This document shows positions 9,954-21,318 of a DNA stretch of 64,000 nt, one piece after another. Numbering within the stretch: the stretch's first letter is position 1; each line of letters starts with the position of its first letter. The DNA lies in assembly GCA_944739405.2 (NCBI GenBank), contig OX123182.2, positions 62,003,183 to 62,067,182 on the forward strand, given 5' to 3'. Position numbers and translations under genes: made by a program. This DNA comes from Euclidia mi. Taxonomy: Eukaryota > Arthropoda > Insecta > Lepidoptera > Erebidae. The notes under the pieces are model-generated. The model was given only the letters and a program-made list of their open reading frames with translations, did no database searches and was not told where the DNA came from.

Positions 9954-11105
9954 TCGTGATAAAGTTGTACATCCCGCGGAAGTGTGGGGGTCGTGGCTTT
10001 CTGAATGTCAAGACCCTACACAACCGCGAGGTGTGCAATCTCAGAGAATATTTACTCCGGACGAACGTGGATATGGATCGAGATGTTGTCGCAGTGGACA
10101 ATGGACTCACCCCGCTCAAGTTGGCTAAGGAGAACTGGCGCATGCCTGTAGTACTTAATACTGATGATCGCAAGCGTGTATGGCAGAGCAAGGAGCTACA
10201 TGGCAGGTTCCATCGGGCCCTGTATGGACCCGATGTAGAACTATTAGCCTCGATGAATTGGCTACGCTTTGGTGACCTCTTTGGGGAAACCGAAGGGTTT
10301 GTTTGTGCAATTGCTGGCGAAGTTATCAAGACGAATAACTACCGGAAATATATCCTGAGGGATGGGACTACCGATGTTTGCCGTGCGTGTCACCAGCCCG
10401 GTGAATCCCTCAGGCATATTGTTTCCGGTTGTTCACGTCTTACTAACGGCGAGTACTTGCACAGACATAACCAAGTAGCCAGAATCATTCACCTTGCATA
10501 ACTTGCTCTGAAATACAAACTTGTAGACATCGAGGTACCTTATTACAAGTATGTAGCAGAGCCAGTTCTCGAAAATGGCCATGCCACGTTGTACTGGGAT
10601 CGATCTATCATCACAGACAGGACTGTTGTAGCCAACAAACCTGATATTGTGGTGATAGATCAATCAGAGCGCCTCGCAATAATTGTTGATGTCACCATTC
10701 CTCATGACGAGAATCTTGTAAAAAGCCGAGAAAGACAAAAAGATTAAATATCTGGACTTGGCTCACGAGACTGTCGACATGTGGGATGTGAACTCGGCAG
10801 TTATTGTGCCAATAGTTGTAACGGTTAACGGTCTAATAGCCAAGAGCCTCGACCGTCACCTTAAGAGGCTCGCGTTGGGTGCTTTTGTCAAGGGCCTGAT
10901 GCAGTACGTCTCGACACGGCACGTATTGTGAGGAAGATCCTGTCTCAGGAGCTCAAACCACCGGCAGTTTGGACTTTGTGCCCGTTGCTGGTGGGGGGAA
11001 CCCACCGTTTTTTTATATTTTTAAATGTATTTTTTTGTTATTGATGTATATAAAAATTTAATTTAATTTTGAGAAATGATAAATAAATGAATAATAATAA
11101 TAATA
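9954..11105 (+). mobile_element. second R4-type copy, 3' 1.15 kb only (block C)
   Basis: This is a direct repeat of about 8806-9952, beginning immediately after the TAA tail of block B and ending in its own (TAA)n tail. The encoded peptide (181 residues from 9956: YIPRKCGGRGFLNV ... CRACHQPGESLRH) matches block B closely. It stops at a TAA near 10,500 where block B reads on, and an extra A near 10,725 adds a frameshift. It is a 5'-truncated dead copy in head-to-tail order with block B. Confidence 0.9.
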
Positions 11106-11172
11106 TTCTACCACATACACACATCACCATCTAGTCCCAAACTAAGCAGAGCTTGTACTATGAATACTAGAC
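11106..11172 (-). repeat. interspersed repeat end, same family as 16.61-16.72 kb
   Basis: The segment (CTACCACATACACACATC, then CTAGTCCCAAACTAAGCAG) is the reverse complement of sequence at about 16,650-16,722. It abuts the TAA tail of R4 block C, so the TAA target may have been the tail of this repeat (inference). Confidence 0.6.
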
Positions 11173-14100
11173 AATGGTCATAATTGAGACAATATTCATC
11201 CTTATTGAGAGACTTGAATATTCTCATTGTAACATGCACTGATTCCACAAGAGCTGTTGGGACAAGAGGTCTCAGTAGAATTAAGAATCTCTCTGTATTC
11301 ATCGTTAGAAAATAGCTCCACGCGTAATCTTTTTAACTGAATTAATCAACCTGGCAGACCAACCAGTTTAAAAAATGTATGGTACTGAATAGTTTTCAGA
11401 CTAAGCTATAGGAATACATAGTGATAGCAAGTGCAAACTCATACTGTCATTCGTATACTGTCCTGACTAACGTATCATCGCAGAGCCTAAACTACTGAAT
11501 CATGAAAAACAAGAAATTTTCAAAATTTGTACTGACGTGAGTTAACAGTTTCCCTGTCCCGTGTATCATAAATGATTCATAACAATTGATTTTTTATTGT
11601 GTCTGGCGCCGGACAGCGAATGGGTTAAAATAGGACTTGCTTATTTAAGGCGGACGAATCCCCAGCTAGTTCTAACTAAAGAAGCACTACTGACCTATAT
11701 TTTTGCAAGCCACCTACTCAAAACTCCGCGTCACGTTGAGAAAGGTCTATACCCGTCTGATATGTTACATATTATGGCATACGAGTTACGTCCCCTAATA
11801 ATGTCGAAAAGGTTCATTTATCATTTCTAACAATATTACACAAGTTTGTTCACTTGTTCGTTGTTCTTTTGTGTGGACTGCGTGTATACAAACCGTATTA
11901 TGACTCACATGAACATTACTGTATCAGTGTTTATAAGATTATTCGGGCTTGTTGACCTAGGCAAAGGGTTTACGGTGACTACGAACAGTCACAAAGGTGT
12001 ACTTTGTAATCCTAGCTAGTAATTTATGAATGAGAATGTGTTTGTTTGTTGTGTTAGCCCGTCAAAATAGTTGTAACGCTGAGAATTTTACCTTAGCAGT
12101 ACCTACAGCTGAATGTAGTAGATATCTGAATATCTAGATAGAATCGAGTGAAAGAATCTTAGTATTACTCATAGCAATACTTGCTCTTTGTTCAAGAAAC
12201 TTCAATGTATAAAAGTGATTTTGTAATTTTCTAGAATACTAATGTCTATATAAAACTGTCTACATTTTTGAGCGCCGTGAAGAAAGTCTCCTAGGTGATA
12301 AATTTTATAAATGGTACAGCAATATGCTCGTATTTAATAACTGATCTGATCGCTCAGAATGCTTATCGAGAGGTCCGTGGTTCAAATCCCGGGTCGGGCA
12401 AAAATCTTGCCAAGTTTTTCTGTAACACAAAAATCATAATATAAATTAATTCAAATGAGTTACAATTTTAACAGTTTCCAATAGATAGGTAGCTAACAGA
12501 ATAAAAATCAATAAAGTCATAAAACAAAATATAAATAACTCCTAATTTCTTACCTTTGTTTCAAAATAAGTACATAATTTAAAAAACTTAAACGGACCTA
12601 TTTCTGACGAATGTGTATCTCAAATATATTTATATGATATATTTGTTATCACAAGTGTTGTAGATAAGAGCTAGGTGTTCTAGATATAACGCTGTGCTCG
12701 CGTATGATGAGGATATTGGAAATATTCTGTCATTAGCCTCTTTAGGGACACGGTAGCAGTCATAAAGGTTATCTCCAAACTGATATGCAAAAAAGTGGTA
12801 TCAGCTAGAATTATCAAGGGAATCATAGTCTGTAACAACTAAAAAACGGAGGCTTCGGCATTGTAATCAAATTCAAATGTAATTTGGTTTTCTTAGATAA
12901 AAATATATTTGACAATACATGAAATCGATTGATTAACTGGACTTTATTATTATATTACTAGAGGATGTCCGTAGCTACACCCACATATTTTATACACCAT
13001 GTAGTTTAAGTCAGTGACAATTTTGGTGAAAATTAGAACTCGGAAACAACAAAATATTATACATACTTTGTAAAAAAAATGCTATAGGAAGCTTCTTTAT
13101 CATGTGCTGAGTATACACTGTTCGGGATAACACTGGCTTAAAATACATTGTGTATATTGCGTATTTGATATTATTATAACTAATAAATAAGAAATCACTG
13201 CAAAATTAACCAAATGTAACTCGTAAAAAGCTTATGTATGGCCTCATCATTCAGTTATACCAGAACGAAGGCTTTTCGCCAATATCTTTTAATTTTTTAT
13301 TTTCAAAACATTCGACTGCGTGGTCTCTGATGGTCAGTATTTTAGGTTAAAAGTTACATTCCGTGCATCATTTTTTTGAACAAATTGTAGACTTATTGTA
13401 GGTAACAAGGTTAGTTTCAATTATAAAAATTCCGTTGGTTTTTATTTTGCAATTTCTCTCTTTATTCGCTTTATGTACCACTATGTACGTAGTTAACAAG
13501 TTGTTAGATAAACCTATTTGTTCTTAAACTATTCAAATATTGATCTGCATGCTATTGCAGAACAGATTTAGATGAAAAACCATTCGTCTAGGCGGGTCAG
13601 ATTCGCATAGATTTGAGATTTGCATAATGCTGGATCCAATATTGTATGTAGTATACTGTGGTATTGGAAACTTTTTTGTATTATAGGATTTTGTGAATGG
13701 TCTTGCAAATGTCAAACCTTTATTACTACTGATATCTATTCGCGTTTTAAGAATGACGCCAGTAAAAAGGTAAATTAAATTCAATTAATATCTAGCATAT
13801 CAAATATTGTAAACTACAATATGGCTGCTGGTTTAATATTTATTGAGTGGTTTTGGTTCCATGAGAAATTCGAGATTTTTTTATTTAGATTTTTACTTAA
13901 TTAGAACGGCCGGAAGCCACTTACACTAATTAAGGACACAACTAACTCACAGACATCTCACAGAACTCCATGCACACCAACAATATCTTTTTCCATTCAT
14001 CTGCGAAAATATCACTCTGTGCGTCTGACACTAAGAGCGCATTTAGTGTGGCGAGAGAACGAGGTATAGGCGAGTTTGCACGGGCCACGGTGCGGCAAGC

Positions 14101-14225
14101 TGGTAGGGCGAAAAGCCTATGCTTTCTGCCGCGGCATAATTATTTGATACAAACAATCGCAATAAATCGTTATGCAGTTCTGGTGCCACGATTTTGCCGT
14201 GAAGAATTTTGCACATAGTTCCGAT
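11173..14225. other. no host gene seen; one SINE fragment inside
   Basis: About 3 kb of AT-rich sequence without convincing exons. The only feature recognised is a tRNA-type SINE fragment at 12,345-12,402. Short open frames (for example 11,597-11,830 and 13,970-14,218) show no family signature. Confidence 0.45.
12345..12402 (+). mobile_element. tRNA-type SINE fragment
   Basis: Contains a tRNA-like stretch with a B box (GGTTCAAATCC) followed by CGGGTCGGGCAAAA, the same junction seen after the tRNA-like part of SINE family 1. Neither the 5' part nor the tail is recognisable. Confidence 0.5.
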
Positions 14226-14429
14226 CTGATCAAAATTTCTTCAAATCTCCAAGGAATTATAGCCTAGACTACCTAAAATATACTTTGTTGGATACATAAA
14301 TGGATAATACCCAAATAAACGCTTATATAAAAATCTCAGGAAAGCCTTCTTAACCTTCTCCAGTAACAAAGTGTATGTTTTTTCATAAGGATTCCATACG
14401 CAAGCACTATTTTCAATTTTGCTGCGCAC
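14226..14429 (-). pseudogene. LINE reverse transcriptase fragment (Jockey-like C-terminal part)
   Basis: On the minus strand the DNA encodes ENSACVWNPYEKTYTLLLEK, then FLRFLYKRLFGYYPFMYPT, then LGSLGYNSLEI. This pattern (..VWNP.....I..VQ..FLR.L..) is typical of the region after the catalytic domain of insect non-LTR reverse transcriptases. No start, catalytic motifs or tail remain. It is a short dead fragment. Confidence 0.65.
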
Positions 14430-14622
14430 ACTTGCGTGTGCGCACGCATACAGATAGTTTTGAGAAAGTCGAGGTGGTTTTTAATGGTACCCACATACTC
14501 CGGCTCTCATTTCCCCAAGACTCGGAGATACGAAGGGATTTTCCACCTCGTAAAAAAAAGAAATAAAAAGGACAAATCTTTATAATATGATAAGCATGAC
14601 GATTTGGTATGGGTGAAAATTA

Positions 14623-14829
14623 TCTTAATATATAAAATCCTTGCGTTACTGACTGACTGACAGACACGCTACAGCCGAAACTACGCGACGCAAGAAGCTG
14701 AAATTTGGCATGTATGTTCTTTGGGGACCGGAGGCGTGCACTAAGACGGGATTTCCCGAAATTCCCACGGGATCGAGCAAAACGGGAAATTCGAAAATAT
14801 GTGCGTGCGAAGCCGCTGGCATCCTCTAG
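14623..14829 (+). mobile_element. Helitron-like element, family H1
   Basis: 207 bp running from TCTTAATATATAAAATCC to GCATCCTCTAG, inserted between A (14,622) and T (14,830) as Helitrons do. It contains TTGCGTTACTGACTGACTG near the 5' end. Relatives are at 27,019-27,227 (+), 40,254-40,435 (-) and 41,681-41,887 (-), with two longer versions ending at 48,114 and 50,068. No hairpin before the CTAG was checked in detail, so Helitron is the most likely class but is not proven. Confidence 0.6.
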
Positions 14830-14939
14830 TTTAAAATATTTTATGTATTTTGAAATATATAGGTACCTAAGTATGTTTATCAGTTTTATGGTTGCCATAT
14901 AAAAATTACATTATTTACATGATGTTAGTACCTACTCTT

Positions 14940-15410
14940 ATGAATGGTAGTGATAGTTGGGTATGGCAGAAGAGTCATGAAAGTAGAATAAATGCTGTAG
15001 AAATGAGAGCACTGAGAAGTATGTGTGGTGTTTCTTTGACTGACAGAGTAAAAAATTGTGTGATAAGAGAGTGTTGTGGGGTAAAAGAAGTTGTAGTGAC
15101 AAGCATCGAGAAAGATATGCTAAGATGGTTTGAGCACGTGGAGAGGATGGATGACGAAAGATTCACCAAGCAGATATACAAGGCAAGTGTGAATGGGACG
15201 GGACGAAGGGGAAGACCTAGGCGGACGTTCTCTGACCAGATTGGAGACATCTTAAAAACAGGACAGGTCAGAAGTACCCTGAACAGAAGAAAATGCATGA
15301 GGAATCTGATAGGAGTGAATGAAGCAAGAGAGATATGTCAGGATCATTGGCGTTCCGTAGTCTCTGCCTACCCTTCGGGAAACAGGCATGAGTCTATGTA
15401 TATATGTAAA
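14940..15410 (+). pseudogene. LINE reverse transcriptase C-terminal fragment (probable RTE clade)
   Basis: An open frame of about 160 codons (from 14,892 to the stop at 15,420) contains SWVWQKSHESRINAVEMRAL, LRSMCGVSLTDRV, MLRWFEHVERMDDERF, RRGRPRRTFSDQIG and DHWRSVVSAYPSG. These are the conserved blocks after the catalytic domain in insect endonuclease-reverse transcriptase LINEs. The catalytic domain is absent, so this is a 5'-truncated insertion. Its 3' end (CTCTGCCTACCCTTCGGGAA, then TATGTATATATGTA) closely resembles the tail of SINE family 1, suggesting the SINE uses this LINE's machinery. Confidence 0.8.
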
Positions 15411-15814
15411 AATTACGCTTAGTTTGGGATCAGATGACCACGTGTCAGTTGCTTTGGAAATTAATATAATATACTAACGGACTAAACACATCTAAACTTT
15501 GCATTGCATCAAGGGCAAAATCCTTATAACGTACTCATTGGGTCACCTTAAAAATTCAATTGAACAGCAAATAGTGGGTGATGACTCATAATATGATGTC
15601 AAAAAGTTAAAAGTTTTGTGATTTTTGTGCCTGGATCATAATATTTCTGCCCAGCAGCAACACGTTACGTTACAGCTAAAGTCTGATAACAATCAGTAAC
15701 TTACAACACCAATACTGACCAATGGCAATGCAAAAGTATATTCCAATATCTACCTTCTATAGACTTAATATTCTATACAATCACGTATTATTGAAAATAA
15801 TTATCATCAGCCCT

Positions 15815-15985
15815 TTAAGTATATTGTCCCACTAGATGAGCCTCTTCTCAGTATGAGAAGGGTATATCCATAGTCCACCACGCTGGCCAAGTGCGGGTTG
15901 ATAGACTTCACATGTCTTTCGATAACATTATGGAGAACTCTCAGACATGCAGGTTTGCTCACGATGTTTTCCTTCAGAGATTAGC
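15815..15985 (-). repeat. interspersed repeat with TGA-type tail
   Basis: In reverse complement this reads GCATGTCTGAGAGTTCTCC ... CACTTGGCCAGCGTGGTGG ... followed by GGGCTGATGAT, homologous to 20,421-20,565 on the plus strand. The GATGATGAT tail is like that of RTE LINEs, so it may be a SINE or LINE end mobilised by them. Confidence 0.65.
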
Positions 15986-16609
15986 AAGCGATACTTAATA
16001 CCTTAATAAGCGATTAACCTAAAAGAATATATGGAAAGAAATAACGTTTTAGAAGAAATTACTCCATTTGCCAATCAATTTGTCTGAAAATCTCAAAACG
16101 CCCATTAAACAGAACCTCACGACACAGCACGGCACTTGTAGTGCATTCACCTAACGCGATTGAATTATTCATGCACACACGTACATTGAGTTGCTAATGA
16201 GGCCTGGATGTACCCTATCGCACTTAATTTGTGTGAGAACGAGATAAGTGCCCATAATTTTTAATAATAAATGAAATTATGGGCCAAAAGCTCAAGTGAC
16301 GTACACAAACAGCGTACGGTGTGGCGGTCATTTGGATCAAGCATTTATTTATGATGTACGTTACACTCAGTGTTGGGCATCCGCTTCAATCTATTAATAT
16401 AATAATCCCGGCTCACTGCTATTTGCGGATTGCTGAATAATGGGTAAAGTTAATAATTTTATGATAGGGCTAAGAGTCAAATATTTGCTACGTTTATTAC
16501 TGTTTAATAATTAATATACCTAATATGTCTTCAATGTTATAATTTAGTCAAACATTTGTATGCATGAACATGGATGTTTGTCTTGGTCTGGGTGTTTCTA
16601 TGTATAATA

Positions 16610-16722
16610 TGTATGTATTTACAAAAAAAAGTATATATGTATGTTTATCCATTAGCTAGTACCCATAGTACGAGCTCTGCTTAGTTTGGGACTAGATAGT
16701 GGTGTGTGTATGTGGTAGAGTA
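16610..16722 (+). repeat. interspersed repeat, same family as 11.1 kb
   Basis: Contains GCTCTGCTTAGTTTGGGACT then GTGGTGTGTGTATGTGG, the reverse complement of 11,106-11,172. The rest of 15.99-17.23 kb holds no gene that I can recognise. Confidence 0.6.
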
Positions 16723-17232
16723 ATATATTATATTATATTTACTAGATTATGTTGGCTATCGGAACAAAAGGTAACCTTTGTGTAAGAGCCGGCGCAGATA
16801 GCAAAACGAACATTTATGATATGGGTATGGATATTATCATCGAATATTAGTATAATTGCCTGTATGTATTTTAAGATGATAATCCGTCTACTCATGACTT
16901 AGACATGGAGTGGAGAATGAAGTGTCAGGTTTGCTCAAAACCATTTCAATATTAATGTCAACTCAAAACCTACCCAACCTCGACACGATGGAGCTATAAC
17001 AAAAGTCCCAGTAACTTTGTGAACTGAGTGTGAATTACTCATTTACCAAAACAGCCTTAGATATGTTGTGATAATACATAGTATACAAATAAGAAGAGGT
17101 GAATCAGGTGGTGACTCACCAGCCCGTTTAATTCCGTTGGTATCGCGACTAAAGAAAATAGACGAAGCAATAATCGTATCTTTCTTATATCGACACCAAA
17201 CCCTATTGGCGACGCAAAGATTATGCGCGTGC

Positions 17233-17377
17233 CTCTAGCGGCGAATTTGGAAGTTGTCCGGGTACTACACTTTTGACAGCTTTCAATACAAATTTATTAC
17301 ATACAAGGTTATAGTGGTAACTGCATTGAGCTGTCAAAAGTGTCGTACCCGGACAACTTCCAAATTCGCCACTAGAG
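17233..17377. mobile_element. 145-bp inverted-repeat element (MITE-like)
   Basis: Two 49-bp arms (17,233-17,281 and 17,329-17,377) are complementary at 47 of 49 positions around a 47-bp AT-rich centre. Arms begin with CTCTAGCGGCGAATTTGG. No clear target duplication was found outside CTCTAG/CTAGAG. Consistent with a small non-autonomous DNA transposon, but no second copy occurs in the window. Confidence 0.6.
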
Positions 17378-17532
17378 TCGCTAGTTAGAATCTTAGCATT
17401 GCCAACACCGAACATTCTGGCCAGTGGTCAGCGTAGTATAGAAGACTAAATACTCTTATTGAATCATAGTGCTACTGTGGAGCAAATTAGGAGAGGTTTT
17501 ATTATACAGAATTATTATATTATTATATTAAT

Positions 17533-17940
17533 ACATACATACATAGTCCCACGCCTATAACCCAAAGAGGTAGGCAGAGGTATATTTCTACACCCACTTT
17601 TCGCCAGATATACTGTAGTCCCACGTAAGAAGGGGCGAGCCTATTGCCGTACCGGGCACATTTCCAGACTCCGTGCTGCTACTGAGAATTTCGTGACAGA
17701 AAAACCCAATAACACTGCCCGACCCAGGAATCGGACCCGGGACCTCCCGATCCCACGCGCACATTTATGCCGCGAGACCAACGAGACAGTCGTATAGGGT
17801 TTGATGTCGAGTTTTCCGTCTCTACGCAAAGATGGTATTTGCATCGTGTTATCCCTTAGTCGCCTCTTACGACACCCACGGGAAGATAGGGGGTGGTGAC
17901 ACTTGTATTCTATGCCGTCAACCACACGGCTACACACGGC
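17533..17940 (-). mobile_element. SINE family 1, full-length copy with 12-bp TSD
   Basis: Same composite SINE as at 859-1262, in reverse orientation. The perfect 12-bp duplication TATTATATTAAT flanks it at 17,521-17,532 and 17,941-17,952, which fixes both ends. Its 5' end carries a small duplication (GCCGTGTGTAGCCGTGTGG). It has inserted directly at the start of a Helitron-like sequence beginning TCTATATATATAAAATTC. Confidence 0.95.
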
Positions 17941-17951
17941 TATTATATTAA

Positions 17952-18060
17952 TCTATATATATAAAATTCTCTTGTCACAGTGTTAGTTAAAATACTCCTC
18001 CGAAATGGCTGGACCGATTTGTATGAAAGGACAATGGCAGATCTCCATACATCGAAATGT
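17952..18060 (+). mobile_element. Helitron-like element start, family H3
   Basis: Starts TCTATATATATAAAATTCTC and continues TACTCCTCCGAAATGGCTGG and ACCGATTTGTATG, a phrase typical of lepidopteran Helitron-like 5' regions. Related segments recur at about 18,715-18,800 and 18,977-19,135 (GTCTGAGAATCGGCCGCAA), indicating internal duplication. The 3' end was not located. Confidence 0.5.
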
Positions 18061-19144
18061 CTGAAATTAAATTAAAGCGAACAGTAATAAAAAATATTTC
18101 TAAAATTCGGCGTAACTAACAGAGTCTATAAATGATTATATTTTCACTCGGGAAACCCGGAAAAATAAGATATCGGTGTTTAAGTTTTTACTTCAGAATT
18201 AACAATGTAGGTACGTTTGAATTATCAAATGACATATGTCAGATTGACATCAAAATGCAGAAGTATTCTTTAGCATATAACTGTCACAGCCAAAGACAAA
18301 AACAGAGCTGCACATTTTAAATCGATTTTATGTGAAATCGATACAACATTAAAACGATCCTGTGAAATTTTTATTTGATTTAAAAGTGTTTTGCTTCAAA
18401 AATTATTAGCTTATTGATATAATGTTAATTAAAGATTAAATAACTGCATTTTAATAATTATATTTTAATAATCGAAACGGATCAATAGCACTCACGTCTA
18501 TTCCTGTCACACCATTGTCTATGGCACCAATCAAATAATAAAGTAGGTACCTAGTTCATAATCAATTGAAATGCTTTTTATCATCAGAAAATACTCCAGA
18601 TTTAACGAGACAAAGTAAAAATATTAAAAATCGTAGGAAAAAAAAAATTGTTTTGTTCATTTATGAAGATTAAGGTCGCCACAACAAACCCAGACCGAAT
18701 TCTGCCATTGTTCTTTTGTATGTATATTTGGTAGGCCTGAGAATCGGTCGTAATCTATTTTTCAAACCCCCAAATCATAAGGGTGCCCTACCCAAAAAAT
18801 CTTTTATTTTATTTTATGAACATTTTTTTTTTATTATGTGGTATTAAAAATACATACAACTATTTATTTTCAGCCTTTTAGCATCAACCCCTATTTTTTT
18901 AATAGCCATATTAGTAATTTATTCATATCACTAGATCAATTCTGTTGTCCACGCCACGCGCATACCGGAGTAAAAAAATCGTTTCTCAGTGATAGTTACA
19001 ATACTCCTCCAAAACGGCTGGACCGAGTTGTATGCAATTTTAAACGCATATTCTTTAGGTCTGAGAATCGGCCGCAATTTAGTTTTTAAACCCCTGAGTA
19101 ATGAGGACGGGCCAACCCAAACATATATTTTTGAAGTCATACTT
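18061..19144. repeat. Helitron-like duplicated segments, no gene
   Basis: Holds repeated blocks: CCTGAGAATCGGTCGTAAT at about 18,735 and TCTGAGAATCGGCCGCAAT at about 19,060, each followed by AAACCCC; and a copy of the TACTCCTCCAAAACGGCTGG block at about 19,000. No coding sequence seen. Confidence 0.5.
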
Positions 19145-19247
19145 CTTTAGGCGCGTTATGAAAAAATGATGAGAGTCACATTTTACGATGCGCGCGCATG
19201 TGTGACACACAATTCTCACGGGGGAAGTTTTTAATTTCTACATTCAC

Positions 19248-19544
19248 AAGATGGCGGACGGGAAATTTTTAATAAAATTAATATGGGTATCATTTTCGAG
19301 AGTTTCATTCATTGTAATCACGAAAATGACATCTATTTGGGAATCCAAGATGGCGGACGGCACATTTTTAATAAAATTAATATGGGTATCATTTTCGGGG
19401 TTTTCATGGATTCTGATCACGAAAATGACATCTATTTAGGAATCCAAGTTGGCTGACGGGACATTTTTAGTAAAATTAATATGAGTATAATATTCGGGGT
19501 AATCATGCATTCTGATAACGAAAATGTCATTTATTTGGGTATCC
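19248..19544. repeat. three 99-bp tandem repeats
   Basis: Three consecutive units of exactly 99 bp start at 19,248, 19,347 and 19,446 (AAGATGGCGGACGG...ATCTATTTGGGAATCC), with the first 15 or so bases of a fourth at 19,545. 99 is a multiple of three, so the first two units give a repetitive open frame (MADGKFLIKLIWVSF ... MADGTFLIKLIWVSF). The period is the only argument for coding; I regard it as a minisatellite. Confidence 0.9.
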
Positions 19545-19646
19545 AAGATGGCGGACATTTAAAATCATAATATAATAAAATTGGTAAAATTATCATTTGG
19601 CATCGTTTTACTGTGTCAACTATTTTGTAGTTATACTTCTTTAGGT

Positions 19647-19898
19647 GGCTCAGGCGCAAAATGTCTCTTTCGCAAAATGTCCCCTGGTTGTAAAACGTCG
19701 CTTTCGTAGAATGTCTCATTCGCAAAATGTCTCTTTCGCAGAATGTCTCTTTCGCAGAATGTCGCGCCAGGGACTTAGAGTAAAATTTCGATTTTCAAAA
19801 CAAAAAGACGTCTTGAAGACGCCTATGGGTCCGGCTGTAATTCCTGTAACTAAATAGGGTATGTTAGGTTCTCTCTTGACCCATTTTGCGCCTGAGCC
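19647..19898. mobile_element. 252-bp MITE with 17-bp TIR and 8-bp TSD
   Basis: Perfect 17-bp terminal inverted repeats (GGCTCAGGCGCAAAATG) bound the element. The octamer CTTTAGGT flanks it at 19,639-19,646 and 19,899-19,906. An 8-bp duplication is usual for hAT, P and Merlin elements; the TIR does not decide between them. The interior repeats the motif TCTCTTTCGCAAAATG several times and ends with a core that recurs, diverged, at 45.9-46.0 kb. No transposase. Confidence 0.9.
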
Positions 19899-19998
19899 CT
19901 TTAGGTGCGTTATGAATAAAATTTGAGAGTAAAATTTTACGATGCGCGCGCATGTGTAACACAAAATTCTCACGGGAGAAGTTTTTAGTTTCTACACT

Positions 19999-20420
19999 CA
20001 AAATACGTGTTTTAGTTTCGTACAAGTGCGAATAATAAATGTGCTGATAAATTATATGCAGTAGTGGTAACTGAATATTTTGATTAATATTAACTATTCG
20101 TAAATATTAGTGAAAAAAATTGTGCTTATATACTTTTTCAAGTGCCCCAATATAATTAAGGTTACCTATTCGTATGTATTATTTATTGATATAAATTAAA
20201 ATAATATTATTTAATATATTAATTTATTAGTTATAATTAATACTAAGTATTATTAATGTTAAATATTTATTATTAGTTATATCATATCTACAAAATAAAT
20301 AAATAAATTTAACAAATATTTTGTGAAAAAAATTAAAAGCCAACATCAAATTAAAATATTAAATTTTAATATTTATTAATATTAAAATTAATATTTTAAT
20401 TCAAGAAAACACCGTGAAAC
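19999..20420. other. very AT-rich stretch, no gene
   Basis: Nearly pure A/T from about 20,160 to 20,400 with many TTAATATTA-like words. Nothing else seen. Confidence 0.5.
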
Positions 20421-20565
20421 CTGCACGTCTGAGAGTTCTCTATAATGTTCTCGAAATACATGTGAAGTCCACACTTGGCCAGCGTGGTGGACGCCTTACC
20501 TTTCTCATAGTGGGAAGGGGCCCGTGCCCAGCAGGAGGACAGTATAAAAGGTTGATGATGATGAT
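20421..20565 (+). repeat. interspersed repeat with GATGATGATG tail
   Basis: Homologous to 15,815-15,985 (minus strand): ACGTCTGAGAGTTCTC, CACTTGGCCAGCGTGGTGG, GGGGCCCGTGCCCAGCAGG, then TTGATGATGATGATGG. The tail resembles RTE LINE tails. Confidence 0.65.
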
Positions 20566-20971
20566 GGAATTAAAACTTCGATTCAATAACTCTGGTAAAA
20601 CTCTTCACTTTGTTTACAGATAACAGATAATGTATAATATGTAAATCTAAAGTATGTGCAATGTGTTTGACGTATGAGCAAAGTGTCGAAGGATGCATAG
20701 CTTCGGGAATCCGCAACTTGCAAACTCGAGTATAGACATCAGTAGCGCTCAAGGTTGTTATAAGTTTTTTAGACTATAAGCCGTTGTTGAACATGTCTAT
20801 TATCATTTACATATTGATTTGAAGTTCAACTGAATGACCATCGACAATCGGTCATTCAAAGAGTGGTTTTATTTTGGGTTTCTGTGGTAGAGTTCAATAA
20901 CTGCAAATAAATCTGTTTAAACGATTATACATCATCCTTAGGATGTCTATAACATAGTATAATATTTAAGG

Positions 20972-21029
20972 ACTCAACATCATCATATCAGCCAAAAGAC
21001 GTCCACTGCTGGACATAGGCCTCCCTCAT
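20972..21029 (-). mobile_element. RTE LINE 3'-end fragment
   Basis: The plus strand reads CATCATCATATCAGCC, AAAAGACGTCCACTGCTGG, ACATAGGCCTCCC. This is the reverse complement of the last ~50 bp of the RTE LINE whose complete 3' end is at 54.75-54.82 kb. Confidence 0.85.
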
Positions 21030-21318
21030 TGTATTGTATTCTTAATTTCAAGCTTCTATGTCTGCTAGAAATGCCTTAGACTTTTGATGATCGGTCAGTC
21101 AGTGAGTGACAAAATTAAGAACTGAAGACTTTGACTCGTTATAATTCTTAAACTACCAGTTAAATTATACATAGTTTTAAATATACCATGTTTATACAAT
21201 GCCTGATTGGTTACTTATAAAACAAGCTTCTAGTTTTATCCACAACGAAGTTATAGGGGATTGAAGATGGCCTAACCTGCTTCAAGATAAGGATGGTACG
21301 GCCGTGCCGCATTTTTGC
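21030..21318 (-). repeat. interspersed repeat, counterpart of 4.65-4.96 kb
   Basis: Reverse-complement homology to 4,655-4,965, including TTTGATGATCGGTCAGTC and CCACAACGAAGTTATAGGGG. It lies about 280 bp upstream of the plus-strand TTLL1-like start codon. Confidence 0.7.

Larger units (their letters stand above)
19145..19998. repeat. repeat host block with direct duplication interrupted by a MITE
   Basis: The segment CGTTATGA...ACGATGCGCGCGCATGTG...AATTCTCACGGG...GTTTTTAATTTCTACA occurs at 19,150-19,244 and again at 19,905-19,998. Between them lie the 99-bp repeats, about 100 bp of AT-rich DNA and the MITE at 19,647-19,898. The larger unit is therefore itself repeated, with a period of about 505 bp once the MITE is removed. 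Confidence 0.7.

Noticed and set aside
8791..10329. Minus-strand frames of 129 and 135 codons, repeated in both R4-type copies
   Set aside because: Antisense to the reverse-transcriptase protein; they recur only because the element is duplicated.
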